Shown: positions 1 through 7,209, counted from the first letter of the stretch. The stretch: 7,814 bases of DNA from Comamonadaceae bacterium (GCA_947451445.1 CANFZJ010000142.1:1-7814), one strand, 5' to 3'. Translations and numbers: made by a program. The notes: a model not told the origin generated them from the letters alone.

Positions 1-1781
1 AAGTCCGCAAGGCTGGCCCTGACAAGACCAACTACGCCCAAGCGCCGATCATTGCGGGCCTGCAGTCTTTACAAGCACACGCCATCGGCTCCAATGCCTT
101 GGGCCTGGGGCGCGACACCACCCAAAATGGCAAAGGCCTGCTGATGGGCAACCCGCACTTCCCTTGGTGGGGCATGTTGCGGCTGAACCAGATGCATATC
201 ACCGTGCCGAGCGAAAACTACGACGTGATGGGGGCTAGCTTGTTGGGCCTGCCGATCCCGTTGATTGGCTTCAACAGCTCGCTGGCCTGGAGCCACACGC
301 TGTCTACCGACAACCGCTTCACCTTGCGCTATTTGGCGATGGACCCGAGCAACGCCACCCGCTACATCAAGGACGGCCAGTCGGTCGCCATGACGCCGGT
401 GCCATTGACCGTCACCGCCAAGGCCCCGGACGGCAGCCTGAGCCAGATCAACCGCACGCTCTACACCACCGAGTTCGGCCCCATGTTGATGGACAGCAGC
501 TTCACCTGGAGCGGCTCGGCAGGCTACGCCTTGCAGGATGCCAATGTCGACAATTACCACCTGATCGACCAGTTCATTCAGAACGGTAAGGCCACCACGG
601 TGGACGGTGTGCGCCAAGCAGCTGCCACTTATGGTGCCGCCCCTTGGGTGAATACCGTGGCTGCCGACAAGACAGGCAACACGCTGTACGGCAACTTTTC
701 GGTCGCCGCCAATGTGCCTGATGCGCAGCTGGCGGGCTGTGTGCCGGCACCCTTCCAGCCCCTGCTGGCGGCGACTGGCGTGGTGGTCATGGCGGGCACC
801 ACGGCGGCATGTGACTGGTCGGGGGCCATTCCGGTGTCCGGTCGGCCCTCGGTCAAGCGCACGGACTACACCCTCAACGCCAACGACAGCCACTGGTGGC
901 CGAGCCTGAACACCTTCTTGACTGGCTTTGCCAAGATCATCGCTACCGGGCCGAACGCCGAAGCGCAGGTGCAAAACAACCGCACCCGCACCGGCCACGC
1001 CATCGTGCGCGACCGCCTGGCGGGCACCGACGGCCTGCCGGGTAACCGCTTCACCATGGCCAATTTGCAGCAGATTTATCTGCAAAGCCATATCTATAAA
1101 GCCGACAAATGGCTGCCGGGTTTTGTCAGTGCTTGTTTGTCCAGCAGCAGCGCCTCGGCGGCGGCACTGGACGCCTGCACCGTGTTGCAAGGCTGGGACA
1201 AAACCCATGCTCCCGGCAGCAGCGGTGCTGTGCTGTTCATGGAGCTGTATGCCAGCCTGGGCAAGTTGGCCGACGCCAGCTGGTGGTCCGTGCCCTTCAA
1301 CCCGGCCGACCCACAAGAAACCCCGCGTGGCACGGCCAATGTGGCAGCCGCCATGGCCAAGCTGGAAACCCTGGTGGCCAGCAGCCAGTTTGACAGCGCT
1401 GCCAAACGCCGGGCCCGTCCACAAGATGTGCAAATCTTGGCCCGGGCTGCGGGTAACTTGTCCTTGCCGGGGGGGCCTGACACCTTTAACAACTGGTTCG
1501 GTGCCAAAACCGAGGTGGCTCCTGGCACCTTTATCTACACCGCCGACCCGTTGACCAATGCCGGTGCGTTTGGCAATAGCTACATCCAGTTTGTGACTTG
1601 GGACAACACGGGCCCGGTGGCCGAGGGCATCTTGACCTATGGCCAGTCGTCTGACCCGACCAGCGCGTACTTCAGCGACCAAACCCGCAAATATGCGGCA
1701 GGCCAGTGGGTCAAGCTGCCGTACACCGATGCGCAGATCAAGGCCGACGCCAACTACAAGTTGAAGTTCATCTTTGAGTAA
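1..1781 (+). CDS. Penicillin acylase family protein, PvdQ/AHL-acylase-like (5' partial)
   Basis: N-terminal-nucleophile hydrolase that cleaves amide-linked acyl groups. The reading frame is open from the first bases, so the alpha chain and signal peptide lie upstream of the window. The visible part starts in the spacer peptide and reaches Gly-Ser-Asn-Ala at 87-98. The Ser codon at 90-92 is the expected new N-terminus (beta Ser1) after autocatalytic cleavage. Counting from it, His23 sits in NPHFPW as in PvdQ. The oxyanion-hole position (Val70 in PvdQ) aligns with Leu71 in AWSHTL. The NANDS motif (876-890) carries the catalytic Asn. Four Cys (in AGCVP, AACDW, SACLS, DACTV) match PvdQ cysteines in position. 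The C-terminal YIQFVTWDN and QSSDPTSAYFSDQT blocks are also PvdQ-like. The beta chain of about 563 residues fits the family. The protein is likely periplasmic. AHL acylase activity is plausible, but aculeacin-type or other acyl-amide substrates are equally possible; no siderophore genes are in view. Confidence 0.9.
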   Translation, partial: VRKAGPDKTNYAQAPIIAGLQSLQAHAIGSNALGLGRDTTQNGKGLLMGNPHFPWWGMLRLNQMHITVPSENYDVMGASLLGLPIPLIGFNSSLAWSHTLSTDNRFTLRYLAMDPSNATRYIKDGQSVAMTPVPLTVTAKAPDGSLSQINRTLYTTEFGPMLMDSSFTWSGSAGYALQDANVDNYHLIDQFIQNGKATTVDGVRQAAATYGAAPWVNTVAADKTGNTLYGNFSVAANVPDAQLAGCVPAPFQPLLAATGVVVMAGTTAACDWSGAIPVSGRPSVKRTDYTLNANDSHWWPSLNTFLTGFAKIIATGPNAEAQVQNNRTRTGHAIVRDRLAGTDGLPGNRFTMANLQQIYLQSHIYKADKWLPGFVSACLSSSSASAAALDACTVLQGWDKTHAPGSSGAVLFMELYASLGKLADASWWSVPFNPADPQETPRGTANVAAAMAKLETLVASSQFDSAAKRRARPQDVQILARAAGNLSLPGGPDTFNNWFGAKTEVAPGTFIYTADPLTNAGAFGNSYIQFVTWDNTGPVAEGILTYGQSSDPTSAYFSDQTRKYAAGQWVKLPYTDAQIKADANYKLKFIFE

Positions 1782-1795
1782 GCTACTAAAAATAT

Positions 1796-1830
1796 AGCTG
1801 CCAGCGCAGGTTTTATATGCGCTAGCAGCT
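1796..1830. terminator. Hairpin between convergent acylase and pyrD genes, probable bidirectional terminator
   Basis: Arms AGCTGCCAGCGC (1796-1807) and GCGCTAGCAGCT (1819-1830) enclose an 11-base loop. Eleven of twelve positions pair. The one mismatch (1802/1824) is C-A in the rightward transcript but G-U in the leftward one, so the RNA from the pyrD strand pairs fully. The hairpin begins 3 bases after the pyrD stop and 14 bases after the acylase stop. On the pyrD strand it is followed by an AT-rich stretch with five T; on the acylase strand the T-run is poor. It probably serves mainly pyrD. Stem-loops of this sequence style are, from memory, common after genes in Comamonadaceae. Confidence 0.65.
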
Positions 1831-1833
1831 TAT

Positions 1834-2880
1834 TTAGCCATATTTCTTGATCGCCAGCGCCGCCTGCCGCACCAGTGCAGGCCCCTGGTAGATCAAGCCG
1901 GTATAGATCTGCACCACATCTGCACCGGCCTGGATTTTGCTGATCGCGTCTTGGGCCGTCAGAATGCCGCCCACGCCGATGATCGGAAAGCCCTTGCCCA
2001 ACGCGCTGCGCAGCTGGCGCACTACCCGGTTGCTGGCCTGCAGCACGGGGGCACCGCTCAGGCCGCCTGCTTCTTCCGCATGCGCCATGCCTTGCACCGC
2101 ATCGCGGTTCAAAGTGGTGTTGGTGGCGATCACGCCGTCCATGCCGTGGCGCAGCAGCGTGGCGGCGATGACGGCTACCTGGGCTTCGTCCAGGTCGGGG
2201 GCAATTTTTACGAAGATGGGTACTTGTTTGCGGTGCTCCACGGCCAACGCGGCGCGGCGCTGGGCGATGGCCGCCAGCAGGCCATCCAGCGCCTCGTCGC
2301 TTTGCAGGGCGCGCAGGTTTTTGGTGTTCGGACTGGAGATGTTGACCGTCACGTAGTCGGCGTGCGGGTACACCCCAATCAGCGCCAGCAGGTAGTCGTC
2401 GGTGGCGCGTTCGATCGGTGTGGCGGCATTTTTGCCGATGTTCAGGCCCAGTAGCAGGGGCTTGGCCTGGCTGCGAAAGCGGGCCCGCTGCACGTTGGCT
2501 ACAAAGGCTTCCAGCCCGCCGTTGTTAAAGCCCAGCCGGTTGATGAGTGCATTGGCCTGCGGCAGGCGGAACATGCGTGGCTGCGGGTTGCCGGGCTGGG
2601 CCAGTGGGGTGACCGTGCCGACCTCCACAAAACCAAAGCCCATAGCCCCCAGGCCGTCGATACAGCGGGCGTTTTTGTCCAGTCCGGCGGCCAGGCCCAC
2701 GCGGTTGGGAAACTGCAGGCCCGCCAGCGTCAGCGGGTCGTCCACACGGGACTGGCGGTACAGGCATTCCAGCGGCGTGCCCTGGGTGCGGGCAATGGCG
2801 TTCAGGGTCAGGTCGTGGGCGGCTTCGGGGTCCAGACCAAACAGAAACGGACGGGCCAGGGCGTAGGGGATCAGGGGCAT
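1834..2880 (-). CDS. pyrD: Dihydroorotate dehydrogenase (quinone), class 2
   Basis: Oxidises dihydroorotate to orotate, the fourth step of de novo pyrimidine synthesis. It passes electrons through FMN to membrane quinone and is a peripheral protein of the inner membrane. The 348 residues agree with class 2 enzymes (336 in E. coli). Visible marks, in order: the N-terminal helix segment typical of class 2 (about residues 1-40), the FMN-site motif AAGLDKN (64-70, Lys69), NRLGFNN (114-120), and VNISSPNT (179-186) with Ser183 as the class 2 catalytic base. VKIAPDL follows at 224-230, then ATNTT at 252-256 and the phosphate-binding GVGGI (302-306) and QIYTGL (324-329). The ATG at 2880 is the only start that gives the family N-terminus. 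There is no good Shine-Dalgarno sequence, so initiation may be from a very short leader. It is divergent from rpiA and convergent with the acylase gene. Confidence 0.97.
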   Translation of the reverse strand: MPLIPYALARPFLFGLDPEAAHDLTLNAIARTQGTPLECLYRQSRVDDPLTLAGLQFPNRVGLAAGLDKNARCIDGLGAMGFGFVEVGTVTPLAQPGNPQPRMFRLPQANALINRLGFNNGGLEAFVANVQRARFRSQAKPLLLGLNIGKNAATPIERATDDYLLALIGVYPHADYVTVNISSPNTKNLRALQSDEALDGLLAAIAQRRAALAVEHRKQVPIFVKIAPDLDEAQVAVIAATLLRHGMDGVIATNTTLNRDAVQGMAHAEEAGGLSGAPVLQASNRVVRQLRSALGKGFPIIGVGGILTAQDAISKIQAGADVVQIYTGLIYQGPALVRQAALAIKKYG

Positions 2881-2924
2881 TGGATAATTGTGTATTTTTG
2901 AAACTTAACTGCGGATTTTCACAG
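2881..2924. promoter_or_regulatory. Divergent pyrD/rpiA control region
   Basis: Only 44 bases separate the pyrD and rpiA start codons, and the stretch is clearly AT-richer than the flanking genes. On the + strand, GATAAT at 2883-2888 matches a sigma-70 -10 box at five of six positions and would give rpiA a leader of roughly 30 bases. I see no matching -35 box at the right distance. No convincing box stands out on the minus strand. At least part of each promoter must therefore overlap the start of the opposite gene. The evidence is position and base composition, plus one -10-like hexamer. Confidence 0.4.
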
Positions 2925-3596
2925 ATGACACAAGACGAACTCAAAACCCTGGTCGGACAGGCTGCGCTGCACTACGTGGTGCCTGGTGAAATCGTCGGTG
3001 TGGGCACCGGCTCCACCGTCAACAAGTTCATCGACGCACTGGCCAGTATCAAGGACCAGGTCAAGGGCGCAGTCTCCAGTTCAGAGGCCAGCACGGCCCG
3101 GCTGAAGGCCTTGGGTATTCCCGTGTTTGACGCCAACGACGTGGGCGAGCTGGCGGTGTACATCGACGGCGCCGACGAAATCGACGGCCGGGGCTACATG
3201 GTCAAGGGCGGCGGCGCGGCGCTGACGCGCGAGAAGATCGTGGCGGCCCAGTCGCGCCTGTTTGTCTGCATTGCGGACGAAAGCAAGCTGGTCCAGACGC
3301 TAGGCCAGTTCCCGCTGCCGGTGGAGGTGATTCCGATGTCGGCCAACCAGCTGGTACGCCAGTTTGCCGCGCTGGGCGGAAAAGCCGCCATCCGCCAAAA
3401 GGACGGCCAGCCGCTGGTGACCGACAACGGCCAGTACATCTTGGACGTGACGGGCCTGCAGATTGCCGACCCGCTGGCGTTTGAAACCCAGGTCAGCCAG
3501 TGGCCCGGCGTGGTGACGGTGGGGGTGTTTGCCCACCAAAAGGCGGGCGTGTGCCTGCTGGGTGGTGCGGCAGGCGTTAAAACCGTGACCTACTAA
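2925..3596 (+). CDS. rpiA: Ribose-5-phosphate isomerase A
   Basis: Interconverts ribose-5-phosphate and ribulose-5-phosphate in the non-oxidative pentose phosphate pathway, feeding nucleotide synthesis; cytosolic. It has 223 residues against 219 in E. coli. The phosphate loop GVGTGSTV is at 25-32, SSEAST at 52-57, and the active-site block YIDGADEID at 79-87, followed by KGGGAALTREKIVA (94-107). The catalytic residues fall at the same numbers as in E. coli: Asp81, Asp84, Lys94 and Glu103 (the base). I chose the ATG at 2925 (MTQDELK) over the upstream in-frame TTG at 2880. The TTG would add 15 residues foreign to the family, and it overlaps the pyrD start codon. The Shine-Dalgarno signal is weak (GGA about 10 bases upstream). 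The TAA stop overlaps the TAG of the convergent glutaredoxin-like gene by four bases, so no terminator lies between them. Confidence 0.97.
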   Translation: MTQDELKTLVGQAALHYVVPGEIVGVGTGSTVNKFIDALASIKDQVKGAVSSSEASTARLKALGIPVFDANDVGELAVYIDGADEIDGRGYMVKGGGAALTREKIVAAQSRLFVCIADESKLVQTLGQFPLPVEVIPMSANQLVRQFAALGGKAAIRQKDGQPLVTDNGQYILDVTGLQIADPLAFETQVSQWPGVVTVGVFAHQKAGVCLLGGAAGVKTVTY

Positions 3597-4219
3597 AACT
3601 GGAACCCGTTCGGGGGGCGGCTGGTGTTGGCTGGCTGTGCTTCTACAGCGGGGGCTGCAGGGGCTGCAGCTTCTGCGGGAGCAACTGCCTTGCTGGCCGC
3701 CAAGGGCCGGGCGGCAGCCTGTTTGTAGCTGGCGGGTAGCACCGACTTGCCAGGGTAGCCCGCAGCGTCCAGGTACTGCGTCCATTCCAGGTCCGAAAAG
3801 CCTTTGAGCTGCTGGCCACCGATGGTGCCAAACGGCAGGCTGGTTTCGCCGCTGAGGCCCTTGAGCGCCGCAGCGTCTGCCTCGGTATTGACTGTGCGCT
3901 CGGCAAACGGCACGCCGCGCTGCACCAGCAGGTTGCGCGCACTGGCACAGGGGCTGCAGCCGTTGCTGGTGTACAGGGTGACGGGGTAGCGTTTGGTGAC
4001 TTCTTGCAGCTCGAAGGGCAAGGAGCCGTTCGCAACAGAGGCACTGCCGCCAGCGGCCGTGCTGCTGACCTTGGCCTTGCTGGTGGCAGGCGGTGGCTGG
4101 TCGGAGAACGACACCTTGCCGTCCGGGCCGACGATGCGGTACACGGTTTGGGCCGATACGCTGGCAGTTAAGGCCAGCAGGGCGCAAGCTAAAACGGTGT
4201 GGAGCGGGGTAGGGCGCAT
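3593..4219 (-). CDS. Exported glutaredoxin-like protein with DUF4124-type N-terminus
   Basis: Probable periplasmic thiol-disulfide protein of 208 residues. A signal peptide spans residues 1-23 (hydrophobic core VLACALLALTA, likely cut SVSA|Q). Next comes a short DUF4124-like segment, TVYRIVGPDGKVSFSDQPPP (25-44), and a low-complexity Ser/Ala linker. A glutaredoxin/thioredoxin fold follows (about 78-156) with the redox pair CSPC (Cys88, Cys91) after VTLYTSNG and a cis-Pro at LPF (Pro129). The tail from about 160 is Ala/Pro-rich and looks disordered. The start is set by the ribosome site: AAAGGA ends five bases before the ATG at 4219. The ATG two codons upstream (4225) directly abuts AAAGG and is less likely. 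It lies 16 bases after prlC, suggesting translation from the same mRNA. The partner and the direction of redox activity are unknown. Confidence 0.85.
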   Translation of the reverse strand: MRPTPLHTVLACALLALTASVSAQTVYRIVGPDGKVSFSDQPPPATSKAKVSSTAAGGSASVANGSLPFELQEVTKRYPVTLYTSNGCSPCASARNLLVQRGVPFAERTVNTEADAAALKGLSGETSLPFGTIGGQQLKGFSDLEWTQYLDAAGYPGKSVLPASYKQAAARPLAASKAVAPAEAAAPAAPAVEAQPANTSRPPNGFQF

Positions 4220-4235
4220 CGTCATCCTTTGAAGG

Positions 4236-6284
4236 TCAAGCCGCCATGCCTTGGTGGCGCAGCAGGGCGTCCAGCGTGGGTTCGCGGCCCCGAAAGGCTT
4301 TGAACGACTCCATGGCCGGGCGGCTGCCACCGGCTTCCAGAATCGCCTGGCGGTATTTTCGGCCGGTTTCGATATTGGGCAAGCCGTCGGCTCCCGCCGT
4401 TTCTTCAAATGCAGCGTAGGCGTCGGCACTCAGCACCTCGGCCCATTTGTAGCTGTAATAGCCCGCCGCGTAGCCGCCCGCGAAGATGTGGCTGAAGGTG
4501 TGGGCGGTGCGGCTGAAGGCCGGTGCCTGGAGGACGGCGATCTCGGCGCGCACCTGGTTCAGCAAGGGCATGAAGTCGTTAGCGGGGTCGTGTTCGGTGT
4601 GCAGCAGCATGTCGAACAGCGAAAACTCGATTTGGCGCAGGGTTTGCAGGCCGCTTTGGAAGTTTTTGGCGTCAAGCATTTTGTCGAACAGCGCGCGGGG
4701 CAGCGGCTCGCCCGTCGCCACATGGGCGGTCATGTGCTTGAGCACATCCCATTCCCAGCAGAAGTTTTCCATGAACTGGCTGGGTAGCTCTACCGCGTCC
4801 CATTCGACGCCGCTGATGCCGGACACATCGCGCTCGTTCACCTGGGTCAGCATGTGGTGCAGGCCGTGGCCGAATTCGTGGAACAGGGTGGTCACGTCGT
4901 CGTGGGTGAGCAACGGCGGTTGGCCGTCTACGCCGTCGGCAAAGTTGCACACCAGGTGCGCCACCGGGGTTTGCAGCGCGCCGGTGTCGGGGCGCAGCCA
5001 ACGGGCGCGTACGTCGTCCATCCAGGCGCCGCCGCGTTTGCCGGTGCGGGCGGGCTGGTCCAGGTAGAACTGGCCTACCAACTGGCCTGCGCGCTCAATG
5101 CGGTAGAACTCTACCGACGGGTGCCACACGGGTGCGCTGTCTGGGCGGATAGCCACTTCGAACAGGGTTTCGATGATCTTGAATAGACCGCCCAGCACCT
5201 TGGGCGCGGTGAAGTACTGCTTCACCTCTTGCTCGCTGAAGGCGTAGCGGGCTTCCTTGAGCTTTTCGCCGATGAACGACCAGTCCCAGGGTTGCGGGTC
5301 GGTCAGGTCCAGGTGCTTGGCGGCAAAGGCGCGCAGGTCGGCCACGTCTTTTTCGGCAAACGGGCGGGCGCGTACGCCCAGGTCGCGCAGGAAGCGGGTG
5401 ACTTCCAGCGGCGACTGGGCCATCTTGGGCACGACCGAGACTTCACCGAAGTTCTGGTAGCCCAACAGCCGGGCTTCTTCCTGGCGCAGGGCCAGGGTTT
5501 CGCGGATCAGCGCGGTGTTGTCGAACTGGACGGCATCGCCCTCGGCCTGGTCAGAGGCGCGGGTGACAAAAGCGCGGTACAGGCGTTCGCGCAGTGCGCT
5601 GCGGGTGGCGAAATGCATCACCGGCAGGTAGCAGGGCATTTTCAGCGTGAGCTTGTAGCCGTCTTTGCCTTCGGCCTTGGCGGCGGCCAAGGCGGTTTGC
5701 TGCACGTCGGCAGGCACACCGATGAGTTCGTCCGCCGCTGCGTAGTAGGCGTAGGCGTCGGTGGCGTCCAGTGCGTTTTCGCTGAACTTCTGGCTGATGG
5801 CGGCCTGGCGCTCCTGGATTTCGGCAAAACGTGTCTTGGCGTCACCGATGAGGTCCGCACCGCTGAGTACAAAGTTGCGCACGGCCAGGGTGTGGGCGCG
5901 TGCTTGCTCGGGTGTCAGGCTGGCGCTGTCAATCGCCTTGTACTTGGCGTACAGGCGCTCATCGGCACCCAGGCGGGTCCAGAACTCGGTGACACGGGGC
6001 AGGGCTTCGTTGTAGGCGGCACGCAGTGCGGGGGTGTCGGCCACGCTGTTGAGGTGGCTGACGGCGCCCCAGGCCCGGCCCAGCTGCTCGGTGCTGACAT
6101 CCAGCGCCTTGGCGATCTCGCTCCACTGCGCGGGAAACGCGGGCTGCGTGACTGTCTCCAGTGCCGCGTTGGCCTGCGCCAGCAGCTGGTCTAGCGCAGG
6201 GGCCACGTGTTCGGGCTGGATCTGGTCAAACAGCGGCAGGTCGCCAAAATTTAACAAAGGATTGTCGAGCAGTGGATGGGTCAT
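4236..6284 (-). CDS. prlC: Oligopeptidase A, M3 family zinc metallopeptidase
   Basis: Cytosolic endopeptidase that degrades short peptides, including cleaved signal peptides and products of ATP-dependent proteases. The 682 residues match E. coli PrlC (680). The N-terminus MTHPLLDNPLLNF followed by QIQPEHV is the typical family start, so the ATG at 6284 is right although no Shine-Dalgarno sequence is visible. A long alpha-helical N-terminal part leads to the catalytic domain. The zinc motif HEFGH is encoded at 4880-4866, giving His469 and His473 as ligands and Glu470 as the general base. Glu499 in VELPSQFMENF is the expected third ligand. The late block AGGYAAGYYSYKWAEVLSADA, with conserved Tyr and Gly residues for substrate binding, is also present. 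The gene sits between folD (59 bases upstream) and the glutaredoxin-like gene (16 bases downstream), all pointing left. I see no internal break. Confidence 0.96.
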   Translation of the reverse strand: MTHPLLDNPLLNFGDLPLFDQIQPEHVAPALDQLLAQANAALETVTQPAFPAQWSEIAKALDVSTEQLGRAWGAVSHLNSVADTPALRAAYNEALPRVTEFWTRLGADERLYAKYKAIDSASLTPEQARAHTLAVRNFVLSGADLIGDAKTRFAEIQERQAAISQKFSENALDATDAYAYYAAADELIGVPADVQQTALAAAKAEGKDGYKLTLKMPCYLPVMHFATRSALRERLYRAFVTRASDQAEGDAVQFDNTALIRETLALRQEEARLLGYQNFGEVSVVPKMAQSPLEVTRFLRDLGVRARPFAEKDVADLRAFAAKHLDLTDPQPWDWSFIGEKLKEARYAFSEQEVKQYFTAPKVLGGLFKIIETLFEVAIRPDSAPVWHPSVEFYRIERAGQLVGQFYLDQPARTGKRGGAWMDDVRARWLRPDTGALQTPVAHLVCNFADGVDGQPPLLTHDDVTTLFHEFGHGLHHMLTQVNERDVSGISGVEWDAVELPSQFMENFCWEWDVLKHMTAHVATGEPLPRALFDKMLDAKNFQSGLQTLRQIEFSLFDMLLHTEHDPANDFMPLLNQVRAEIAVLQAPAFSRTAHTFSHIFAGGYAAGYYSYKWAEVLSADAYAAFEETAGADGLPNIETGRKYRQAILEAGGSRPAMESFKAFRGREPTLDALLRHQGMAA

Positions 6285-6320
6285 GGTGTGGATGTGGCGT
6301 TGGGGCCGGTAAATTCAAGT

Positions 6321-6341
6321 GGACTTGCGCTGTGCAAGTCC
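6321..6341. repeat. Perfect palindromic hairpin between folD and prlC
   Basis: GGACTTGC (6321-6328) and GCAAGTCC (6334-6341) form an uninterrupted 8-bp stem around a 5-base loop. It starts two bases after the folD stop codon. On the folD strand it is followed by ACTTGAATTT rather than a clean T-run, so it is not a canonical intrinsic terminator. It could be a weak terminator or attenuator, or an mRNA-end stabiliser within a folD-prlC transcript. Its outer bases resemble those of the larger palindrome upstream of folD (7210-7274). Confidence 0.6.
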
Positions 6342-6343
6342 TG

Positions 6344-7195
6344 TCAAGCCGCAGCGCGCTCGGCGGCTTCCAGTGTATTGACCAGCAGCATGGTAATGGT
6401 CATGGGGCCGACACCGCCGGGCACGGGGGTGATATGGCTGGCGACGGTTTGGACGCCCGCAAAGTCCACGTCGCCGCACAGCTTGCCGGCATCGTCCCGG
6501 TTCATGCCCACGTCGATCACCACCGCGCCGGGTTTGACCATATCGGCCGTCAGCACGTTGCGCTTGCCCACGGCAGCGACGATGACGTCGGCCTGCAGGG
6601 TCATGGCTTTGAGGTTGGCCGTAGCGCTGTGGCAGATGGTGACGGTGGCGTTCTTTTGCAGCAGCAGCATGGCCATGGGTTTGCCGACGATATTGCTGCG
6701 GCCAATGACCACCGCGTGCTTGCCGCGCAGGTCGAAACCAATGCTGTCCAGCATCTGCATGCAGCCGTAAGGTGTGCAGGGCAGGAAGCCGGTGGCACCG
6801 GTCATCAGCGCGCCCGCGCTGGCGATGTGAAAGCCGTCCACGTCTTTGGCGGGCGAGATGGCTTCAATGACTTTTTGTGCGTTGATGTGCGCAGGCAGCG
6901 GCAGTTGTACCAGGATGCCGTGGATGGCGGGGTCGTTGTTCAGTGCTTCGACGCGGGCCAGCAGAGCGGCTTCGGTCAGATCGGCATCGTACTTTTCCAG
7001 CACCGAATGCAGTCCGGCATCGGCACAGGCTTTGACTTTGTTGCGCACGTACACCGCGCTGGCCGGGCTGTCGCCGACCAGTACCACGGCCAGGCCGGGT
7101 GTGACGCCACGGGCTTTGAGTGCGGTGGTGCGGGTTGCCACGTCCAGGCGTAGTTTTTGCGATAGGGCGTTGCCGTCGATCAGTTGAGCAGTCAT
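6344..7195 (-). CDS. folD: Bifunctional methylenetetrahydrofolate dehydrogenase/methenyltetrahydrofolate cyclohydrolase
   Basis: Interconverts 5,10-methylene-THF, 5,10-methenyl-THF and 10-formyl-THF with NADP, supplying one-carbon units for purines, thymidylate and formyl-methionine; cytosolic. It has 283 residues (288 in E. coli). The signature SAVYVRNKVKAC carries Tyr49 and the catalytic Lys53. VQLPLP (96-101, Gln97) and KDVDGF (117-122, Asp120) line the folate site. PCTPYG is at 139-144, and the Rossmann motif VIGRSNIVGKP (163-173) binds the cofactor. DVGMN is at 228-232, and the C-terminal signature TPVPGGVGPMTITMLLVNT spans 256-274. The ATG at 7195 gives the normal N-terminus, but no clear Shine-Dalgarno sequence precedes it. 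It is probably the first gene of a unit with prlC and the glutaredoxin-like gene, since the response regulator upstream has its own terminator. Confidence 0.97.
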   Translation of the reverse strand: MTAQLIDGNALSQKLRLDVATRTTALKARGVTPGLAVVLVGDSPASAVYVRNKVKACADAGLHSVLEKYDADLTEAALLARVEALNNDPAIHGILVQLPLPAHINAQKVIEAISPAKDVDGFHIASAGALMTGATGFLPCTPYGCMQMLDSIGFDLRGKHAVVIGRSNIVGKPMAMLLLQKNATVTICHSATANLKAMTLQADVIVAAVGKRNVLTADMVKPGAVVIDVGMNRDDAGKLCGDVDFAGVQTVASHITPVPGGVGPMTITMLLVNTLEAAERAAA

Positions 7196-7209
7196 GTTCG
7201 GAAAGTTTA

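Noticed and set aside
99..101. TTG at 99 as the start of the acylase gene.
   Set aside because: It lies three codons after the catalytic Ser at 90-92, and the frame is open to the window start; it is an internal Leu codon.
1469..1475. Run of seven G in the acylase gene as a possible frameshift.
   Set aside because: The frame reads Leu-Pro-Gly-Gly-Pro across it, matching the PGG block of PvdQ, and stays family-like to the stop codon.
69..1682. 537-codon open frame on the minus strand opposite the acylase gene.
   Set aside because: It mirrors a GC-rich gene with clear protein-family matches on the + strand. Its translation has no recognisable motif and is rich in Gly, Ala, Arg, His and Gln, as expected for an antisense shadow.
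2880..2924. TTG at 2880 as the start of rpiA.
   Set aside because: It adds 15 residues that are not part of the family and overlaps the pyrD start; MTQDELK at 2925 is the usual N-terminus.
3654..3670. GCTGCAG/CTGCAGC hairpin near the end of the glutaredoxin-like gene as a terminator for rpiA.
   Set aside because: It lies in alanine-repeat coding sequence, where such palindromes arise from repeated GCTGCA codons, and no T-run follows.
3300..4187. 295-codon minus-strand frame overlapping rpiA and the glutaredoxin-like gene.
   Set aside because: It runs across two recognisable genes in other frames and has a low-complexity Gln/Arg-rich translation without a family signature.
4220..4429. 68-residue N-terminal extension of the glutaredoxin-like gene into prlC.
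   Set aside because: The extension has no motif, overlaps coding prlC, and would bury the clear signal peptide; the ribosome site points to 4219.
6316..6327. Alternative CAAG/CTTG stem competing with the folD-prlC hairpin, as an attenuator switch.
   Set aside because: Only four base pairs with a four-base loop; too weak against the perfect 8-bp stem to argue for a switch.
5229..7153. Long + strand open frames opposite prlC and folD (5229-6194 and 6161-7153).
   Set aside because: They are antisense to well-supported genes, show no motif or plausible start context, and have shadow-like composition.
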